Part shown: positions 1 through 9,655 of the stretch, piece by piece | How the letters are laid out: every line of letters starts with the position of its first letter | Position numbering within the stretch: the stretch's first letter is position 1 | Source: Desulfobacterales bacterium | GTDB taxonomy: Bacteria; Desulfobacterota; Desulfobacteria; Desulfobacterales; Desulfosalsimonadaceae | Length of the DNA: 64,000 nt | Reading direction: 5' to 3' | Assembly: GCA_034520365.1 (NCBI GenBank) | Contig: JAXHNP010000007.1 | Location: 558,001 to 622,000, forward strand | The notes under the pieces: model-generated | Told to the model about the DNA's origin: nothing | Database searches by the model: none | What the model saw: only the letters and a program-made list of their open reading frames with translations | Position numbers and translations under genes: made by a program

Positions 1-1174
1 TTTGGGCGTCGGTCTCACATAAAATCTGGGCGGCCAGTTCCTGGAAGGCCTGAATAAGCGGGTAATATGGGATGTCCCGTTTGTATCGCTCGGCTTTGCC
101 GACAATGAAATAGGCGCGGTTTTGCACCACAGGTTTTTGTATTTCATTGACCAGGGTGGATTTGCCGATACCAGGGGGGCCTGCCACCAAAAAAATTTCA
201 TTACTGCCGCCGGCCGCCCGGTCAAAGGCAGCCATTAGGCTTTTGGCTTCGCTTTGGCGACCGAAAAGCTTCTCCGGTATATGCAAGCCGGGTGGGATAT
301 CATGTCTCGCCAAGGCAAAGGGACTGATCTCGCCGGCAGTTTTGAGCTGCCGGGCGCACTCCTCGAAATCCGCCGCTAAACCATAGCCGCTTTGATATCG
401 GTTTTCCACTGTTTTTGAAATTAGTTTCATCACGATATCAGAGATAATCTGCGGCAAATCGGTCCTACGTTTGACAGGCGGTTCAGGGCGCCGGGCGATA
501 TGGGCATGGATGATTTCAATTGGATCATCGGATGAAAACGGCAAGCCACCGGTCAAGAGTTCGTAAAAAATAATGCCGGCAGCGTAAAGATCAACCCGGT
601 GGTCTACCGAGCAGTTCATCCGGCCGGTCTGTTCCGGGGCCATGTAGGGCAGAACCGACTTGATTACCACTGGGTCATAAATTTCTTCATGAATGCGGGA
701 GATCAGACGGGTGGCGCCAAACCCCAGTACTTTGACCCCATCTGAATGGTTGTTGCAAAGTATGTTAGCCGGAGTGATGGCGCCATGGACAATGCCGCAG
801 GAATGGATGTCACCCAGTGCCCGGCTCAGATTTGCGGCAAGCTTCAAAAATTTGTCGATATCCATCTCGCCGGGGGTAAACCGGTTGTAAAGGGGATTTT
901 CAGTGAATTCTTCTGTTACAATGGCAATGCCATCTTGGTAATCGAATACTTCGTAGACTGGAATGACAGAGTTTCTGTCAAGTTTTTGAATTTTTTTGTA
1001 TTCGTTTTTCAGGCGGGCAATTTTCGAATGCGATGCAAGGTCGACATTGATGAACTCGATGATAACGGGTGGACTTTGAGCGGTTTTGCGGCCTCGGTAA
1101 TAAGTGACGCCCCGAATGTCGGCAATTTTTTCAATAATCTGATAGTCATTGATAGCTTCCATGGGAAATGTCAT
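1..1174 (-). CDS. Protein-kinase-like/AAA ATPase signalling protein, N-terminal part (runs off the window edge)
   Basis: Read on the minus strand from ATG at 1174 (a second in-frame ATG lies at 1162; neither has a clear ribosome site) to the window edge, about 391 codons without a stop. Residues 1-290 resemble a Ser/Thr kinase domain: the activation-loop block MAPEQTGRMN and the following DHRVDLYAAG are conserved as in the large kinase/ATPase/histidine-kinase proteins. The catalytic positions are changed: the VAIK-type lysine is Glu (VIIE, about residue 40), the catalytic loop reads HGAITPANI (Asp replaced by Ala, about 132) and DFG is GFG (about 151). A second domain follows with an intact Walker A, GPPGIGKST (about residue 328). 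The family normally continues with TPR-like, GAF and histidine-kinase parts, which lie outside. Inferred role: a scaffold or regulatory pseudokinase coupled to an ATPase. Confidence 0.85.
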   Translation of the reverse strand, partial: MTFPMEAINDYQIIEKIADIRGVTYYRGRKTAQSPPVIIEFINVDLASHSKIARLKNEYKKIQKLDRNSVIPVYEVFDYQDGIAIVTEEFTENPLYNRFTPGEMDIDKFLKLAANLSRALGDIHSCGIVHGAITPANILCNNHSDGVKVLGFGATRLISRIHEEIYDPVVIKSVLPYMAPEQTGRMNCSVDHRVDLYAAGIIFYELLTGGLPFSSDDPIEIIHAHIARRPEPPVKRRTDLPQIISDIVMKLISKTVENRYQSGYGLAADFEECARQLKTAGEISPFALARHDIPPGLHIPEKLFGRQSEAKSLMAAFDRAAGGSNEIFLVAGPPGIGKSTLVNEIQKPVVQNRAYFIVGKAERYKRDIPYYPLIQAFQELAAQILCETDAQ

Positions 1175-1242
1175 TGGCAATTCAATTGCTTGATATTACA
1201 ACCTTTCCATGTAAATAAAATAAGCATACAAATTTTTTGGGT

Positions 1243-1271
1243 ATTATCACAGATCCCGCCGGGAATGTCAA
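1243..1271 (-). promoter_or_regulatory. Sigma70-type promoter of the kinase-like gene
   Basis: On the minus strand TTGACA (1266-1271) is followed after exactly 17 bases by GATAAT (1243-1248), giving a leader of roughly 60 bases to the ATG at 1174. The upstream edge lies 10 bp from the target duplication of the mobile element at 1291-1442. Confidence 0.6.
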
Positions 1272-1290
1272 CTCCCTGATATCATTGAGC

Positions 1291-1442
1291 CACGGTAAAT
1301 TTGTTCTATCTATTTTTCAGGCGGGCACGGTGGCCCGCCCTACGCGACAATGCCGACATTTTGTAGGGTCGGCCACCGTGCCGACCTTACATGCGAGAAA
1401 CCCCATGGTTATGGGGTTTCTCGCCAGAACAAATTCACCGTG
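1291..1442. mobile_element. 152-bp non-autonomous element (MITE-like), copy A
   Basis: Ends are inverted repeats: left CACGGTAAATTTGTTCT, right (reverse complement) CACGGTGAATTTGTTCT. It is flanked by a 10-bp direct repeat with one mismatch, ATCATTGAGC (1281-1290) and ATCAGTGAGC (1443-1452), as expected for a target-site duplication. The interior holds a GGCACGGTGGCC/GGCCACCGTGCC palindrome and a strong hairpin (1394-1406 with 1411-1423). There is no coding capacity. A second 152-bp copy in opposite orientation lies at 44247-44398. The same termini bound the two elements that carry an S23-type gene. The 1175-1574 gap otherwise holds only the promoter and a terminator. Confidence 0.85.
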
Positions 1443-1510
1443 ATCAGTGAGCAGGTCCGCATGGTGGAGGGGAGAACAATGGTTTTGAAAACGATTGTTC
1501 GGATTGATTC

Positions 1511-1549
1511 AAAAAATTAATGGCGGGCTCTGCATCGAGAGAGCCCGCC
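1511..1549 (-). terminator. Rho-independent terminator of pckA
   Basis: A 10-bp perfect stem, GGCGGGCTCT (1522-1531) with AGAGCCCGCC (1540-1549), has an 8-base loop. Read on the minus strand it is followed by ATTAATTTTTT. It sits 26 bp past the pckA stop. Confidence 0.8.
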
Positions 1550-1574
1550 AAGAAAACCGATTCTTGCCGGATGC

Positions 1575-3200
1575 CTATTTCGACTGGAACGGCCCGGCGC
1601 AATACACCTGGTTATCAACGAAGTCCTTGTATTGTTCGAAGTTTTCGGTGAACAGATCCGCCAGTTCCCGGGCTTTCTTATCATAAGCGGCCTTGTCAGG
1701 CCAGGTGTTTCGGGGTGTCAGTATTTCGGAGGGGACCCCCGGGCATGAGGTCGGCACACTCAGGCAGAAGGTTGGATCCTGAACATATTCCACATCATCG
1801 AGCCGGCCGTCCAGTGCGGCGTTTAAAAGCGCCCGGGTATATTTAATGGAAATCCGCTCCCCCACCCCATAGGGGCCGCCGGTCCAGCCGGTGTTTAAGA
1901 GCCAGCAGCGGACGTTGTGTTTTTCAATTTTTTTGGCCAGCAGCCTGGCATATTCACTTGGGCGCAGCGGCATAAAGGGCGCCCCGAAGCAGGTACTGAA
2001 TGTGGCTTTAGGTTCGGTCACGCCTTCTTCGGTGCCCGCGACCTTTGCCGTGTAGCCGAGGAGGAAGTGGTATGATGCCTGATCCGTTGTTAATTTTGAG
2101 ATAGGCGGCAGAACGCCGAAGGCATCGGCGGTTAAGAAGACAATGTTTTTTGGATGCCCTCCCTTGCCCTCTTTGACAATGTTTTCCAGGTGCGTCAGGG
2201 GATAGGCGCCCCGGGTGTTTTCCGTTATGCTGTCATCATTTAAATCCACCATCCGGGTCTCCTCATCACAGACCACATTCTCCAAGATGGTGCCGAACCT
2301 GCGCGTGGTTTCGTATATCTCCGGTTCAGCTTCTTTTGACAGGCGAATCACTTTGGCGTAGCAGCCGCCTTCAAAATTAAAAATCCCGTCATCACTCCAG
2401 CCATGCTCGTCATCGCCGATTAAAGCCCGCTTCGGGTCAGCCGAAAGCGTGGTTTTCCCCGTGCCGGAAAGGCCGAACAGCAGGGCTGTGTCGCCTTTTT
2501 CGCCCACATTGGCGCTGCAGTGCATGGACAGCACATCTTTCTGGGGCAGGATATAGTTTAAGGCGGTAAATACGGATTTCTTGATTTCCCCGCCATAGTA
2601 GGTGCCGCCGATTAATACGAGTTTCTCGGAGAAATTGACCAGAATAAAGGTTTCGGAATGGATGCCGTCAAGCTCGGGATTGGCCAGGAATTTGGGCATG
2701 GCAATCACGGTGAACTCGGGCGTAAAATCTTTCAGTTTGCTGCGATCGCGGATTCGGAGCAGGAGGTTTCGGGCAAAAAGGGACTGCCAGGCATATTCGG
2801 TAATGACCCGGATGGCCAGCCGATATTTCTCATCCGCCCCGGCATATACGTCCTGGACGAAAATCTCCCGGTCCTGCATATAGGCCTTAAGCCGCTCAAA
2901 AATATTATTAAATTTGTCCGGATCATAAGCGATATTCACCTTGCCCCAGTTGATTTTGTCCTCCGTATTTTCATCCCGGACAATGAACTTGTCATTTGGG
3001 GCCCGGCCCGTGCTGATGGGGGATTCCGAAGGCCGGACGACCACCAGCGGCCCCAAGTGCGACATGACCCCTTCGCCTCTTTTTGTCGCCTGTTCATAAA
3101 GTTTGGGAGAATTTAAGTTCCAGTGGACTTTTTTGATATTCCGGATACCTAAATATTCAAGCCCGGGCTCCAGTTTTTTCAGCTCATGGAAAGGTTTCAT
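1575..3200 (-). CDS. pckA: Phosphoenolpyruvate carboxykinase (ATP)
   Basis: 541 aa, the usual length of ATP-dependent PEPCK, which converts oxaloacetate plus ATP to PEP, CO2 and ADP in the cytoplasm, the first committed step of gluconeogenesis. The sequence shows the kinase-1a P-loop [14 protein letters not shown] and, just after it, the metal and nucleotide-binding stretch [19 protein letters not shown]. The substrate-binding signature with [12 protein letters not shown] and the C-terminal [15 protein letters not shown] are also present. The ATG is preceded by an AGGAGC ribosome site. It is transcribed alone from its own promoter (3264-3291) and ends in a hairpin terminator, divergent from the helicase operon. 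With GlpX FBPase and citrate synthase nearby it suits a cell growing on small organic acids. Confidence 0.97.
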   Translation of the reverse strand: MKPFHELKKLEPGLEYLGIRNIKKVHWNLNSPKLYEQATKRGEGVMSHLGPLVVVRPSESPISTGRAPNDKFIVRDENTEDKINWGKVNIAYDPDKFNNIFERLKAYMQDREIFVQDVYAGADEKYRLAIRVITEYAWQSLFARNLLLRIRDRSKLKDFTPEFTVIAMPKFLANPELDGIHSETFILVNFSEKLVLIGGTYYGGEIKKSVFTALNYILPQKDVLSMHCSANVGEKGDTALLFGLSGTGKTTLSADPKRALIGDDEHGWSDDGIFNFEGGCYAKVIRLSKEAEPEIYETTRRFGTILENVVCDEETRMVDLNDDSITENTRGAYPLTHLENIVKEGKGGHPKNIVFLTADAFGVLPPISKLTTDQASYHFLLGYTAKVAGTEEGVTEPKATFSTCFGAPFMPLRPSEYARLLAKKIEKHNVRCWLLNTGWTGGPYGVGERISIKYTRALLNAALDGRLDDVEYVQDPTFCLSVPTSCPGVPSEILTPRNTWPDKAAYDKKARELADLFTENFEQYKDFVDNQVYCAGPFQSK

Positions 3201-3263
3201 AACGGCTCCTTAAACAACAACCTGTTTTAAACAAAGATTTTCGGCTTGGGGACACCTTAGTTT

Positions 3264-3291
3264 ATCATAAACGCGACTGCCGGCTTGTCAA
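3264..3291 (-). promoter_or_regulatory. Sigma70-type promoter of pckA
   Basis: On the minus strand TTGACA (3286-3291), a 16-base spacer, then TATGAT (3264-3269); leader of about 60 bases to the pckA ATG. No operator was recognised. Confidence 0.55.
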
Positions 3292-3475
3292 ATTGAGCTG
3301 TCCGGTTCCTGAAGAAAATAAAAGTCAGGTGGATAAAAAATGCATTTTGGACTTTAATTGTTTGCTTGTATCTTTTAAGCTGACCGCTTACAAGAAATGC
3401 TGCCGCAGCATGTGGCTGCAACCTTTATTGATTGAATAAGCCTAATACAATTTTTAAAGTTTTTAAGGAGCGACC

Positions 3476-6214
3476 ATGCAGATGCTGACCCTGGACTATA
3501 TTCGAAACGCAGTGGCAGATACGGATATTATTTTCAAACGCGGCGAGCGGCTCTTTGAATACGGGGCCTGTGTGGGTGGGTGTCTGGATGCAGAAAACGG
3601 GCGATTCGAATATACGGTGGACGGCAATTACGGCGACTATACCATTGAAATCCAGTTTAACGGCGATCGGCTTGAAACCTATTGTGACTGCCCGTATCCC
3701 GGCGCGGGATGCAAGCACACGGTGGCGGCGCTGCTCGATATAACACAGAATTTTAACTTCAAATCCTCTAAAAAGCCCCCGGAACCGGCATCCGAAGCAG
3801 TGCCGTCCCCCTATCTGAGCCGTGAGGAAATCAGGGCCCAGGCCCTTGAGGACCGCCAAAAACGGGCCAAAACCGAAAATTTTCAGATCACCGTGGGGGA
3901 TATGTATAAGGGCGAGCATCTGGTGGAAACCCCGGCCGGCAAACAGTATACGGTGACCCTCCATGATCCGGAAAACGGCACCGGCCATTGCTCCTGTCCG
4001 GATTTTGAAACCAACCGGCTCCAGATCTGCAAACATTTGATCGCGGTCCACCGGCTGCTTAAAGAGCATAAAGGGTTTAAGGAGAAAGTCGCTAAGGAGA
4101 TATTCCCGTTTGTGGATATTTTCTGGGATGCAGCGGCTGAACGGCCCCGGGTTTTCTGTGAGCATCCGGAAAACGAGCCGGAATCGCTCCGCCGGGTCAT
4201 CAAAGATAATTTCGACCCGGATGGCCCCTTTAAAACCTCGGATTTGGGCGAATTTACCTCCCTTCTGGATCTGCCGGACCAGTTCAAGCGCGTGCGCATT
4301 GCCGGCACCGTATATAAAAAGTTGGAAACCTACTGGGCGGAGCGGCAGCTGGCCGAACTTTCCCGGCAGACGGAACCGGATTTTTCCGTGATCAAAACCC
4401 GGCTGTACCCGTATCAGGAGGAAGGCGTCCGGTTTGCCCTGTACAAAAAGGCCGCGCTCATCGGCGATGAGATGGGGCTTGGCAAAACGCTGCAGGCCAT
4501 CGCCGCTTCCATACTCAAACGGGATATATTTGGGTTCTCCCGGGTGCTGGTGGTCACCCTGGCCTCCCTAAAGGAGCAGTGGAAGCGGGAGATTGACCGG
4601 TTTACTGACGAAAAGGCGGTGATCATCGCGGGCAGCGCGGCCAAGCGCAGGCAAATCTATGATAATGATGATGCCCTCTTCAAAATCACCAACTACGAGG
4701 CCGTGCTGCGGGACGTGGGCCCGATTTCCCGCTTTAAGCCGGATATTGTTATTCTTGACGAGGCGCAGCGGATCAAGAACTTTAACACCAAGACCGCGGA
4801 TGCCGTCAAGCGCCTGCCCCGCAAGCATGCCATGGTGCTTACCGGCACCCCGCTTGAGAACAAGCTGGAGGATGTCTACTCCATCATTCAGTTCCTGGAC
4901 CCGGAACGGCTGTCGCCCCTATGGGCGTTTGCGGCTGAACATTTTATGTTAAGCCGTGAGAAAAAAGGCAAAATCCTGGGCTATCGGAACCTGGACAAGC
5001 TCCATCAGGAGCTTCAACCCATTGTCATCCGCCGGAAAAAGATGGATGTGCTGGAGCAGCTGCCGGAAGAGCTGGTCAATAACTATTATATCGAACTGAC
5101 CGAACAGCAGTACAAGATCCATGGCGGCTATGCCCAGTCACTGCTGCCCCTCATGAACAAGAAATTCCTAACGCCCATGGATCTGCGGCGCATCCAGGAG
5201 CTTTTGCTCAAAATGCGGCAGGTATGCAACTCCACGTACCTGATCGATCGCAAAACCCAGATTTCGCCTAAATTAAAAGAGCTTGAATCGATTCTCTCTG
5301 ATCTGGCTATCCAGGAGGGCCGCAAGATCGTTATTTTCTCCGAATGGACGACCATGACCTACCTGATCGCGCGGCACCTCTCCAATGCGGGGATACCCTT
5401 TGTGGAGCTTTCCGGCAAGATACCGGTCAACCGCCGCCAGGCGCTGATTGATGAATTTACCAACAATCCGGACTGCCGCGTATTTCTGTCCACGGATGCC
5501 GGGGGGACGGGCTTGAATCTGCAGGCCGCTGACTGCGTGATCAACTTCGAACTCCCCTGGAATCCGGCGCGGATGAACCAGCGCATCGGCCGGGTCAGCC
5601 GGATCGGCCAGGAGAGCGGCACGGTCAATGTGATCAACCTGATCGCCAAAAACAGCATTGAAGAAAGAATTTATGCGGGCATTCAGCTGAAAACCGATCT
5701 GTTTCAGGGGGTTTTTGACGGCACCACGGATATGGTGGAGTTTTCCCGGGAAAAGCGCACAGAGATGTTAAACCAGCTTCGGGAAATGATGCAGGAGGCG
5801 CCCGAGCCGGTTTCGCCGGAGCCTTCGGCTGCAGAGGAAATTCCCGAGGATACGCCGCATTATTTAAACCCCGAGGTGTTCAAGGACCAGGCGGAAGGGG
5901 CGTTTGCCTATGATGCGGAGGAGACGGGCGGGGCGGCCAACGAGCAGGCCGGGACAGATGAATCCCCCGGAGAGGCGGCCGCCGCTGCGGAGCGCCCGGA
6001 ATCGGCCGGCGGGGAATCGGCGGCCGCGGTTTTGGCGGATCAGCCCCCGGAGAAAATGGAGGCGGTGCTCAATTCCGGTATGGAGTTTATCGGCGGGCTC
6101 CTTGAAATGGCCACCGGCCAAAAGATAGAAACCAGTGCAGCATCGGACAAAATGGTTAAAATCGACAAGGAAACCGGAGAAGTCACCATGAAATTCAAAC
6201 TGCCCGGATTTTAG
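3476..6214 (+). CDS. SWIM zinc-finger SNF2-family DEAD/DEAH helicase
   Basis: 912 aa. Two SWIM-type zinc motifs occur at the N-terminus: CDCPYPGAGCKHTVAALLD (about 74-92) and CSCPDFETNRLQICKH (about 178-193). The SNF2 motor follows: motif I DEMGLGKTLQAIA, motif II ILDEAQRIKN, and the C-lobe with STDAGGTGLNLQAADCVINF and the arginine-finger motif QRIGRVSRIGQ. The last 130 residues are acidic, Ala/Glu-rich and low complexity. SNF2 enzymes translocate on double-stranded DNA and remodel protein-DNA complexes; bacterial SWIM-SNF2 proteins (HepA/RapA relatives) are usually tied to transcription recycling or repair. AAGGAG lies just before the ATG. The next helicase starts 10 bp after the stop, so the two form an operon. 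The exact substrate is unknown. Confidence 0.92.
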   Translation: MQMLTLDYIRNAVADTDIIFKRGERLFEYGACVGGCLDAENGRFEYTVDGNYGDYTIEIQFNGDRLETYCDCPYPGAGCKHTVAALLDITQNFNFKSSKKPPEPASEAVPSPYLSREEIRAQALEDRQKRAKTENFQITVGDMYKGEHLVETPAGKQYTVTLHDPENGTGHCSCPDFETNRLQICKHLIAVHRLLKEHKGFKEKVAKEIFPFVDIFWDAAAERPRVFCEHPENEPESLRRVIKDNFDPDGPFKTSDLGEFTSLLDLPDQFKRVRIAGTVYKKLETYWAERQLAELSRQTEPDFSVIKTRLYPYQEEGVRFALYKKAALIGDEMGLGKTLQAIAASILKRDIFGFSRVLVVTLASLKEQWKREIDRFTDEKAVIIAGSAAKRRQIYDNDDALFKITNYEAVLRDVGPISRFKPDIVILDEAQRIKNFNTKTADAVKRLPRKHAMVLTGTPLENKLEDVYSIIQFLDPERLSPLWAFAAEHFMLSREKKGKILGYRNLDKLHQELQPIVIRRKKMDVLEQLPEELVNNYYIELTEQQYKIHGGYAQSLLPLMNKKFLTPMDLRRIQELLLKMRQVCNSTYLIDRKTQISPKLKELESILSDLAIQEGRKIVIFSEWTTMTYLIARHLSNAGIPFVELSGKIPVNRRQALIDEFTNNPDCRVFLSTDAGGTGLNLQAADCVINFELPWNPARMNQRIGRVSRIGQESGTVNVINLIAKNSIEERIYAGIQLKTDLFQGVFDGTTDMVEFSREKRTEMLNQLREMMQEAPEPVSPEPSAAEEIPEDTPHYLNPEVFKDQAEGAFAYDAEETGGAANEQAGTDESPGEAAAAAERPESAGGESAAAVLADQPPEKMEAVLNSGMEFIGGLLEMATGQKIETSAASDKMVKIDKETGEVTMKFKLPGF

Positions 6215-6224
6215 AAGGATCGGT

Positions 6225-8450
6225 ATGCCCCGATGGACAGACAATGCCGCCCTCATGGCGTCGAAATTTGTAAACAGCACCAACCATCACGTGTTTTTGA
6301 CCGGCCGGGCCGGCACCGGCAAGACCACATTTCTGCATGATATCAGCCGGCGCACCCACAAAAACACGATTATTGCAGCGCCCACCGGCATTGCCGCCAT
6401 CAATGCCGAGGGCGTTACCCTCCACTCCCTGTTTCAGCTGCCGTTTGGGGCGTTTATCCCCACTGAACAGTATCCAGGGGAGGAGGCGCCCGCGTTTGAA
6501 CTGAATACCCCGCAGACGCTCCGCCGGCATGTCAAAATGCAGGCGGCCAAGCGTAATATGCTAAAGAAACTGGAACTCCTGGTAATTGATGAGGTGAGCA
6601 TGCTGCGGGCGGATCTTTTGGATGCCATTGATGCGGTGCTCAGGTGGATCCGGCGGCAGCCGCATCTGCCATTCGGCGGGGTCCAGATCCTCTTTATCGG
6701 CGATCTCCTGCAGCTGCCGCCGGTGGTTAAGGATCCGGAATGGAAGGTGCTCGGCCAGTATTATCCGACCCTTTTTTTCTTCGGCGCCCGGGCGCTTGCC
6801 GAGAAGCCGCCCATTTATCTGGAACTCGAGCATATTTACCGGCAGAGCGATGAAACATTTATATCAATCCTAAACAACTTGCGGGATGGAGCGCTAAGTG
6901 CTGAGGACATCGAGCGGTTGAACCGGCATCACCGGCCGGACTTCAAGGCCGCCCCCGGCGACGGGCATGTCTATCTTACCACCCATAACCGCAAGGCGGA
7001 CCGGATCAATGAGGCGGAGCTAAACAAACTGCCCGGTAAAGCCTTTCGCTATCATGCGGAAGTGGAAGGGACCTTTGATGCGCATACATTTCCGTTGGAC
7101 GCGGTGCTGATGCTTAAAAAGGATGCCCAGGTCATGTTTATCAAAAACGATCCCTCCGGTGATCAGCGGTTTTTTAACGGTAAAATCGGCCGTGTTGAGG
7201 CCCTGCGCGAGGACGGGGTGAAGGTGGGGTTTGCCGACGGCAGTGCCTCGGTCTGGGTGGAATCCTATAAATGGGAGAACAAGCGCTACACCCTTGACAA
7301 GGAAACAAACGAAATCCAGGAAAAAGTAGTGGGCAAGTTTTCCCATTTTCCGCTGAAGCTGGCCTGGGCGATCACGATTCATAAAAGTCAGGGCTTGACC
7401 TTTGACAAGGCGGTTATCGATGTCTCCCAGGCCTTTGCCGCCGGCCAGGTATATGTGGCGCTCTCCCGGCTGACTTCCCTGGAGGGGCTGGTGCTGACCG
7501 CCCCCTTCCGCTGGGAGGCCATGCCGCCGGAACCCGCGCTTTTGGACTTTATGAGCCGGAAAACCGATACCCAAAGCCTGGAGCCATCCCTACAATCCGC
7601 CTCCCTGGCCTATCTGGCAGAGATGGTCCGGGATGCGTTTAATTTTAACGCATTATGGTCGGGGGTCAGCTATCACCGGCGCACCTATACCAAGGATGCC
7701 GCGCACTCGAAAAAGCAGACCTTTCTGGACTGGGCGCAGTCCATACAGACAGACCTCCGGCCCGTAAAAGAGGTGGGGGATAAGTTTTTAAAACAGCTGG
7801 ACCGGATCCTGCAGACCGGGGGGGATGACGATTTATCCTACCTTCAGGAGCGGATCGAGGCGGCCAGAGGCTATTTTGAGCCGATATTTGCCGGATTTTC
7901 CGAACGGATCGGGCGGCATATCGCGGACTTGAAAAAACAGAAGAAGGGCGTCAAACAGTATATCCGGGAACTCGAGGAGCTTGAGCTTTTATTTTACAGC
8001 CAGGTCCAGAAAATCTATAAGGCCCGGGATTTGGCCGCATCGGTCCGAAGCGGTAAAGAGTTGACCAAAGCCGGCATGCAGGTCCCGCCGCATGAAAATG
8101 CCCCGGTCCCGGGCCAGGGCCCGGTCAAAAAGGATTCGGATACCCGGAAAAAGCCGAACACCAAAACCGTCAGCCTGGAGTTGTTCAATCAGGGCAAGAC
8201 CGTCGAGGAGATCGCCGCTGAACGCTCGCTGGCCATCACGACCATTCAGGGCCACATTGCGCACTGCGTTGAAGCGGGCGAAATCGACATCTCCCGGTTG
8301 GTCTCTCAGGCGGCGCTTGATGAAATCGATGCCGCATTCAAGCAGCTGGAGACCAATTACCTCAAACCGGTGTATGAATTTTTTGCTGAAAAATACGATT
8401 ACGGCACTCTAAAATATGCCGCGGCGTTTATCCGTCAGAAACGAGAGTAA
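6225..8450 (+). CDS. PIF1-like superfamily 1 helicase with C-terminal helix-turn-helix
   Basis: 741 aa. Walker A GRAGTGKTTFLHDI lies at about 25-38, Walker B/motif II VIDEVSMLRADLLDAID at about 114, and motif III GDLLQLPPVV soon after. The UvrD_C_2-type motif AWAITIHKSQGLTFDKAVID is followed by VYVALSRLTSLEGL, the arrangement of PIF1/RecD2-type 5'-3' DNA helicases. After a coiled region (about 500-610), residues near 650-690 (TVEEIAAERSLAITTIQGHI) form an HTH_40/RQC-like helical domain often appended to such helicases. The gene follows the SWIM-SNF2 helicase by 10 bp with AGAAGGATCGGT before the ATG, so the two are probably co-expressed and act together on DNA. The specific role is inferred, not shown. 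Confidence 0.9.
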   Translation: MPRWTDNAALMASKFVNSTNHHVFLTGRAGTGKTTFLHDISRRTHKNTIIAAPTGIAAINAEGVTLHSLFQLPFGAFIPTEQYPGEEAPAFELNTPQTLRRHVKMQAAKRNMLKKLELLVIDEVSMLRADLLDAIDAVLRWIRRQPHLPFGGVQILFIGDLLQLPPVVKDPEWKVLGQYYPTLFFFGARALAEKPPIYLELEHIYRQSDETFISILNNLRDGALSAEDIERLNRHHRPDFKAAPGDGHVYLTTHNRKADRINEAELNKLPGKAFRYHAEVEGTFDAHTFPLDAVLMLKKDAQVMFIKNDPSGDQRFFNGKIGRVEALREDGVKVGFADGSASVWVESYKWENKRYTLDKETNEIQEKVVGKFSHFPLKLAWAITIHKSQGLTFDKAVIDVSQAFAAGQVYVALSRLTSLEGLVLTAPFRWEAMPPEPALLDFMSRKTDTQSLEPSLQSASLAYLAEMVRDAFNFNALWSGVSYHRRTYTKDAAHSKKQTFLDWAQSIQTDLRPVKEVGDKFLKQLDRILQTGGDDDLSYLQERIEAARGYFEPIFAGFSERIGRHIADLKKQKKGVKQYIRELEELELLFYSQVQKIYKARDLAASVRSGKELTKAGMQVPPHENAPVPGQGPVKKDSDTRKKPNTKTVSLELFNQGKTVEEIAAERSLAITTIQGHIAHCVEAGEIDISRLVSQAALDEIDAAFKQLETNYLKPVYEFFAEKYDYGTLKYAAAFIRQKRE

Positions 8451-8510
8451 TCCCCCCGGGCCGCAGCCCGGGACCGAGCGTAAAAGTAACTTCATTTGCA
8501 CCTTAAAGGT

Positions 8511-8646
8511 ACTAAGGCACTAAGGCACTGAGGCACTGAGGCATTAAGTTTGTATAACATTTAACTGTGAATCCTGAACTGTGAACTTCGGTGTTCAGGT
8601 TTCAGGAAAAACGCTAAACCGCTACTAAAACCTGAAACCTGAACAC
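8511..8646. repeat. 8-bp tandem repeats followed by a 16-bp perfect inverted repeat
   Basis: Four tandem octamers (ACTAAGGC twice, ACTGAGGC twice) run 8511-8542. A perfect inverted repeat follows, GTGTTCAGGTTTCAGG (8591-8606) with its complement at 8631-8646, loop 24 bases. It sits between the convergent PIF1-like and SGNH hydrolase genes and may act as a bidirectional transcript end. There is no gene in the 218-bp gap. Confidence 0.7.
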
Positions 8647-8668
8647 TGAAACCTCTTAAACGGGATTG

Positions 8669-9655
8669 CTAATCGGCTGCCACCGCTTTAATAAAGCATG
8701 TGTCGCTGTCATCAAAATCCCGCGGGCCGGGGGCCGTCTCCACAGTCGTGGCGGCTTCTTCTCCGATGATGGCGTGCGCCCGGGTCATGGGATGGATGGG
8801 ATCATAGAAGAGAAAATCCTCGGCATCGCCGTTGACATTGCCGGTCCATTCGAGGTTTTCGTCGAGTTCCAGGTAAGTGTCCGTGGTGTTGTTAAAAACT
8901 CCCTGGTTAATCAGGCTGTTCATAAGAGAAAAGGCGTCCAGAGTAACCACAGAAACGCCCGAGTTCTGGAATTCAATGGCCTCAAGGGATACGGAAAGCC
9001 CTTTATTAAAGCCTTGAGTCAGCTCGCTGATTTGGGCCCGTTTGTCCTCCGGCAGTTGGTTAAAGGCCGGGGTTTTGGATAAATCCGGGAGGGTTAAGGC
9101 CAGAAAATTCCGGGCGCCGGCATCAATTAAATCGGTCACCGCCGCCTTGATGTTGGCCATGGCCCCTTGGACAAGCGCCTCGGGGGTCGCGGCGGAAGAC
9201 TCTTCCCGGAGGAATTCGAGCAGATCGTTGCCGCCGATCCAGATGGTAAACAGGGTGTCTTCGGAGTTAAATTCCGGGACTTCGCTTAGATAGGTGCCGA
9301 CCTGGCCCACCATGCCGAGCGGCGGGAGATTGCCCGCATCAATGGCGGCCTGAAGCTTTTCATCCGAGTGCCCTTTGCTCATGGCTCCGCCGATGGCATT
9401 ATTGTCTATACTTTCCGGATCAATATCCAGTTCGGCGGCCATGTATTCAACCCAAACGCAAGGGGTCCCCTGGCAGTTCGTAAAGGCTTCGGGTGCCTCG
9501 GAGACATACTGGTTCAGTCCGTTATGGTCGGTCAGGCTGTCCCCGAAGGCCACGACATGGGAATACTGCTCAGCATACAGCGAAGTTGACAGGGAAAGGA
9601 TCAATACAATACAGGTAAGGGTGCAAATGGTGATGCGGGTCAATTTTCTGCTCAT
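8669..9655 (-). CDS. Secreted SGNH/GDSL-family esterase or lipase
   Basis: 328 aa from the ATG at 9655. The GGAGG ribosome site lies inside the longer open frame (in-frame ATG at 9667), which fixes the shorter start. A positively charged N-terminus (MSRKLTR) and a hydrophobic run ending SLYA-EQ form a signal peptide, so the enzyme should be exported. SGNH blocks are visible: AFGDSLTD (nucleophile Ser), a Gly block, WIGGNDLLEFL (Asn block) and DPIHPMTRAHA (catalytic Asp and His). The length and the SDxCF tail resemble the phospholipase/lecithinase/haemolysin subgroup. The substrate is unknown; it likely hydrolyses acyl esters outside the inner membrane. Monocistronic. Confidence 0.88.
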   Translation of the reverse strand: MSRKLTRITICTLTCIVLILSLSTSLYAEQYSHVVAFGDSLTDHNGLNQYVSEAPEAFTNCQGTPCVWVEYMAAELDIDPESIDNNAIGGAMSKGHSDEKLQAAIDAGNLPPLGMVGQVGTYLSEVPEFNSEDTLFTIWIGGNDLLEFLREESSAATPEALVQGAMANIKAAVTDLIDAGARNFLALTLPDLSKTPAFNQLPEDKRAQISELTQGFNKGLSVSLEAIEFQNSGVSVVTLDAFSLMNSLINQGVFNNTTDTYLELDENLEWTGNVNGDAEDFLFYDPIHPMTRAHAIIGEEAATTVETAPGPRDFDDSDTCFIKAVAAD

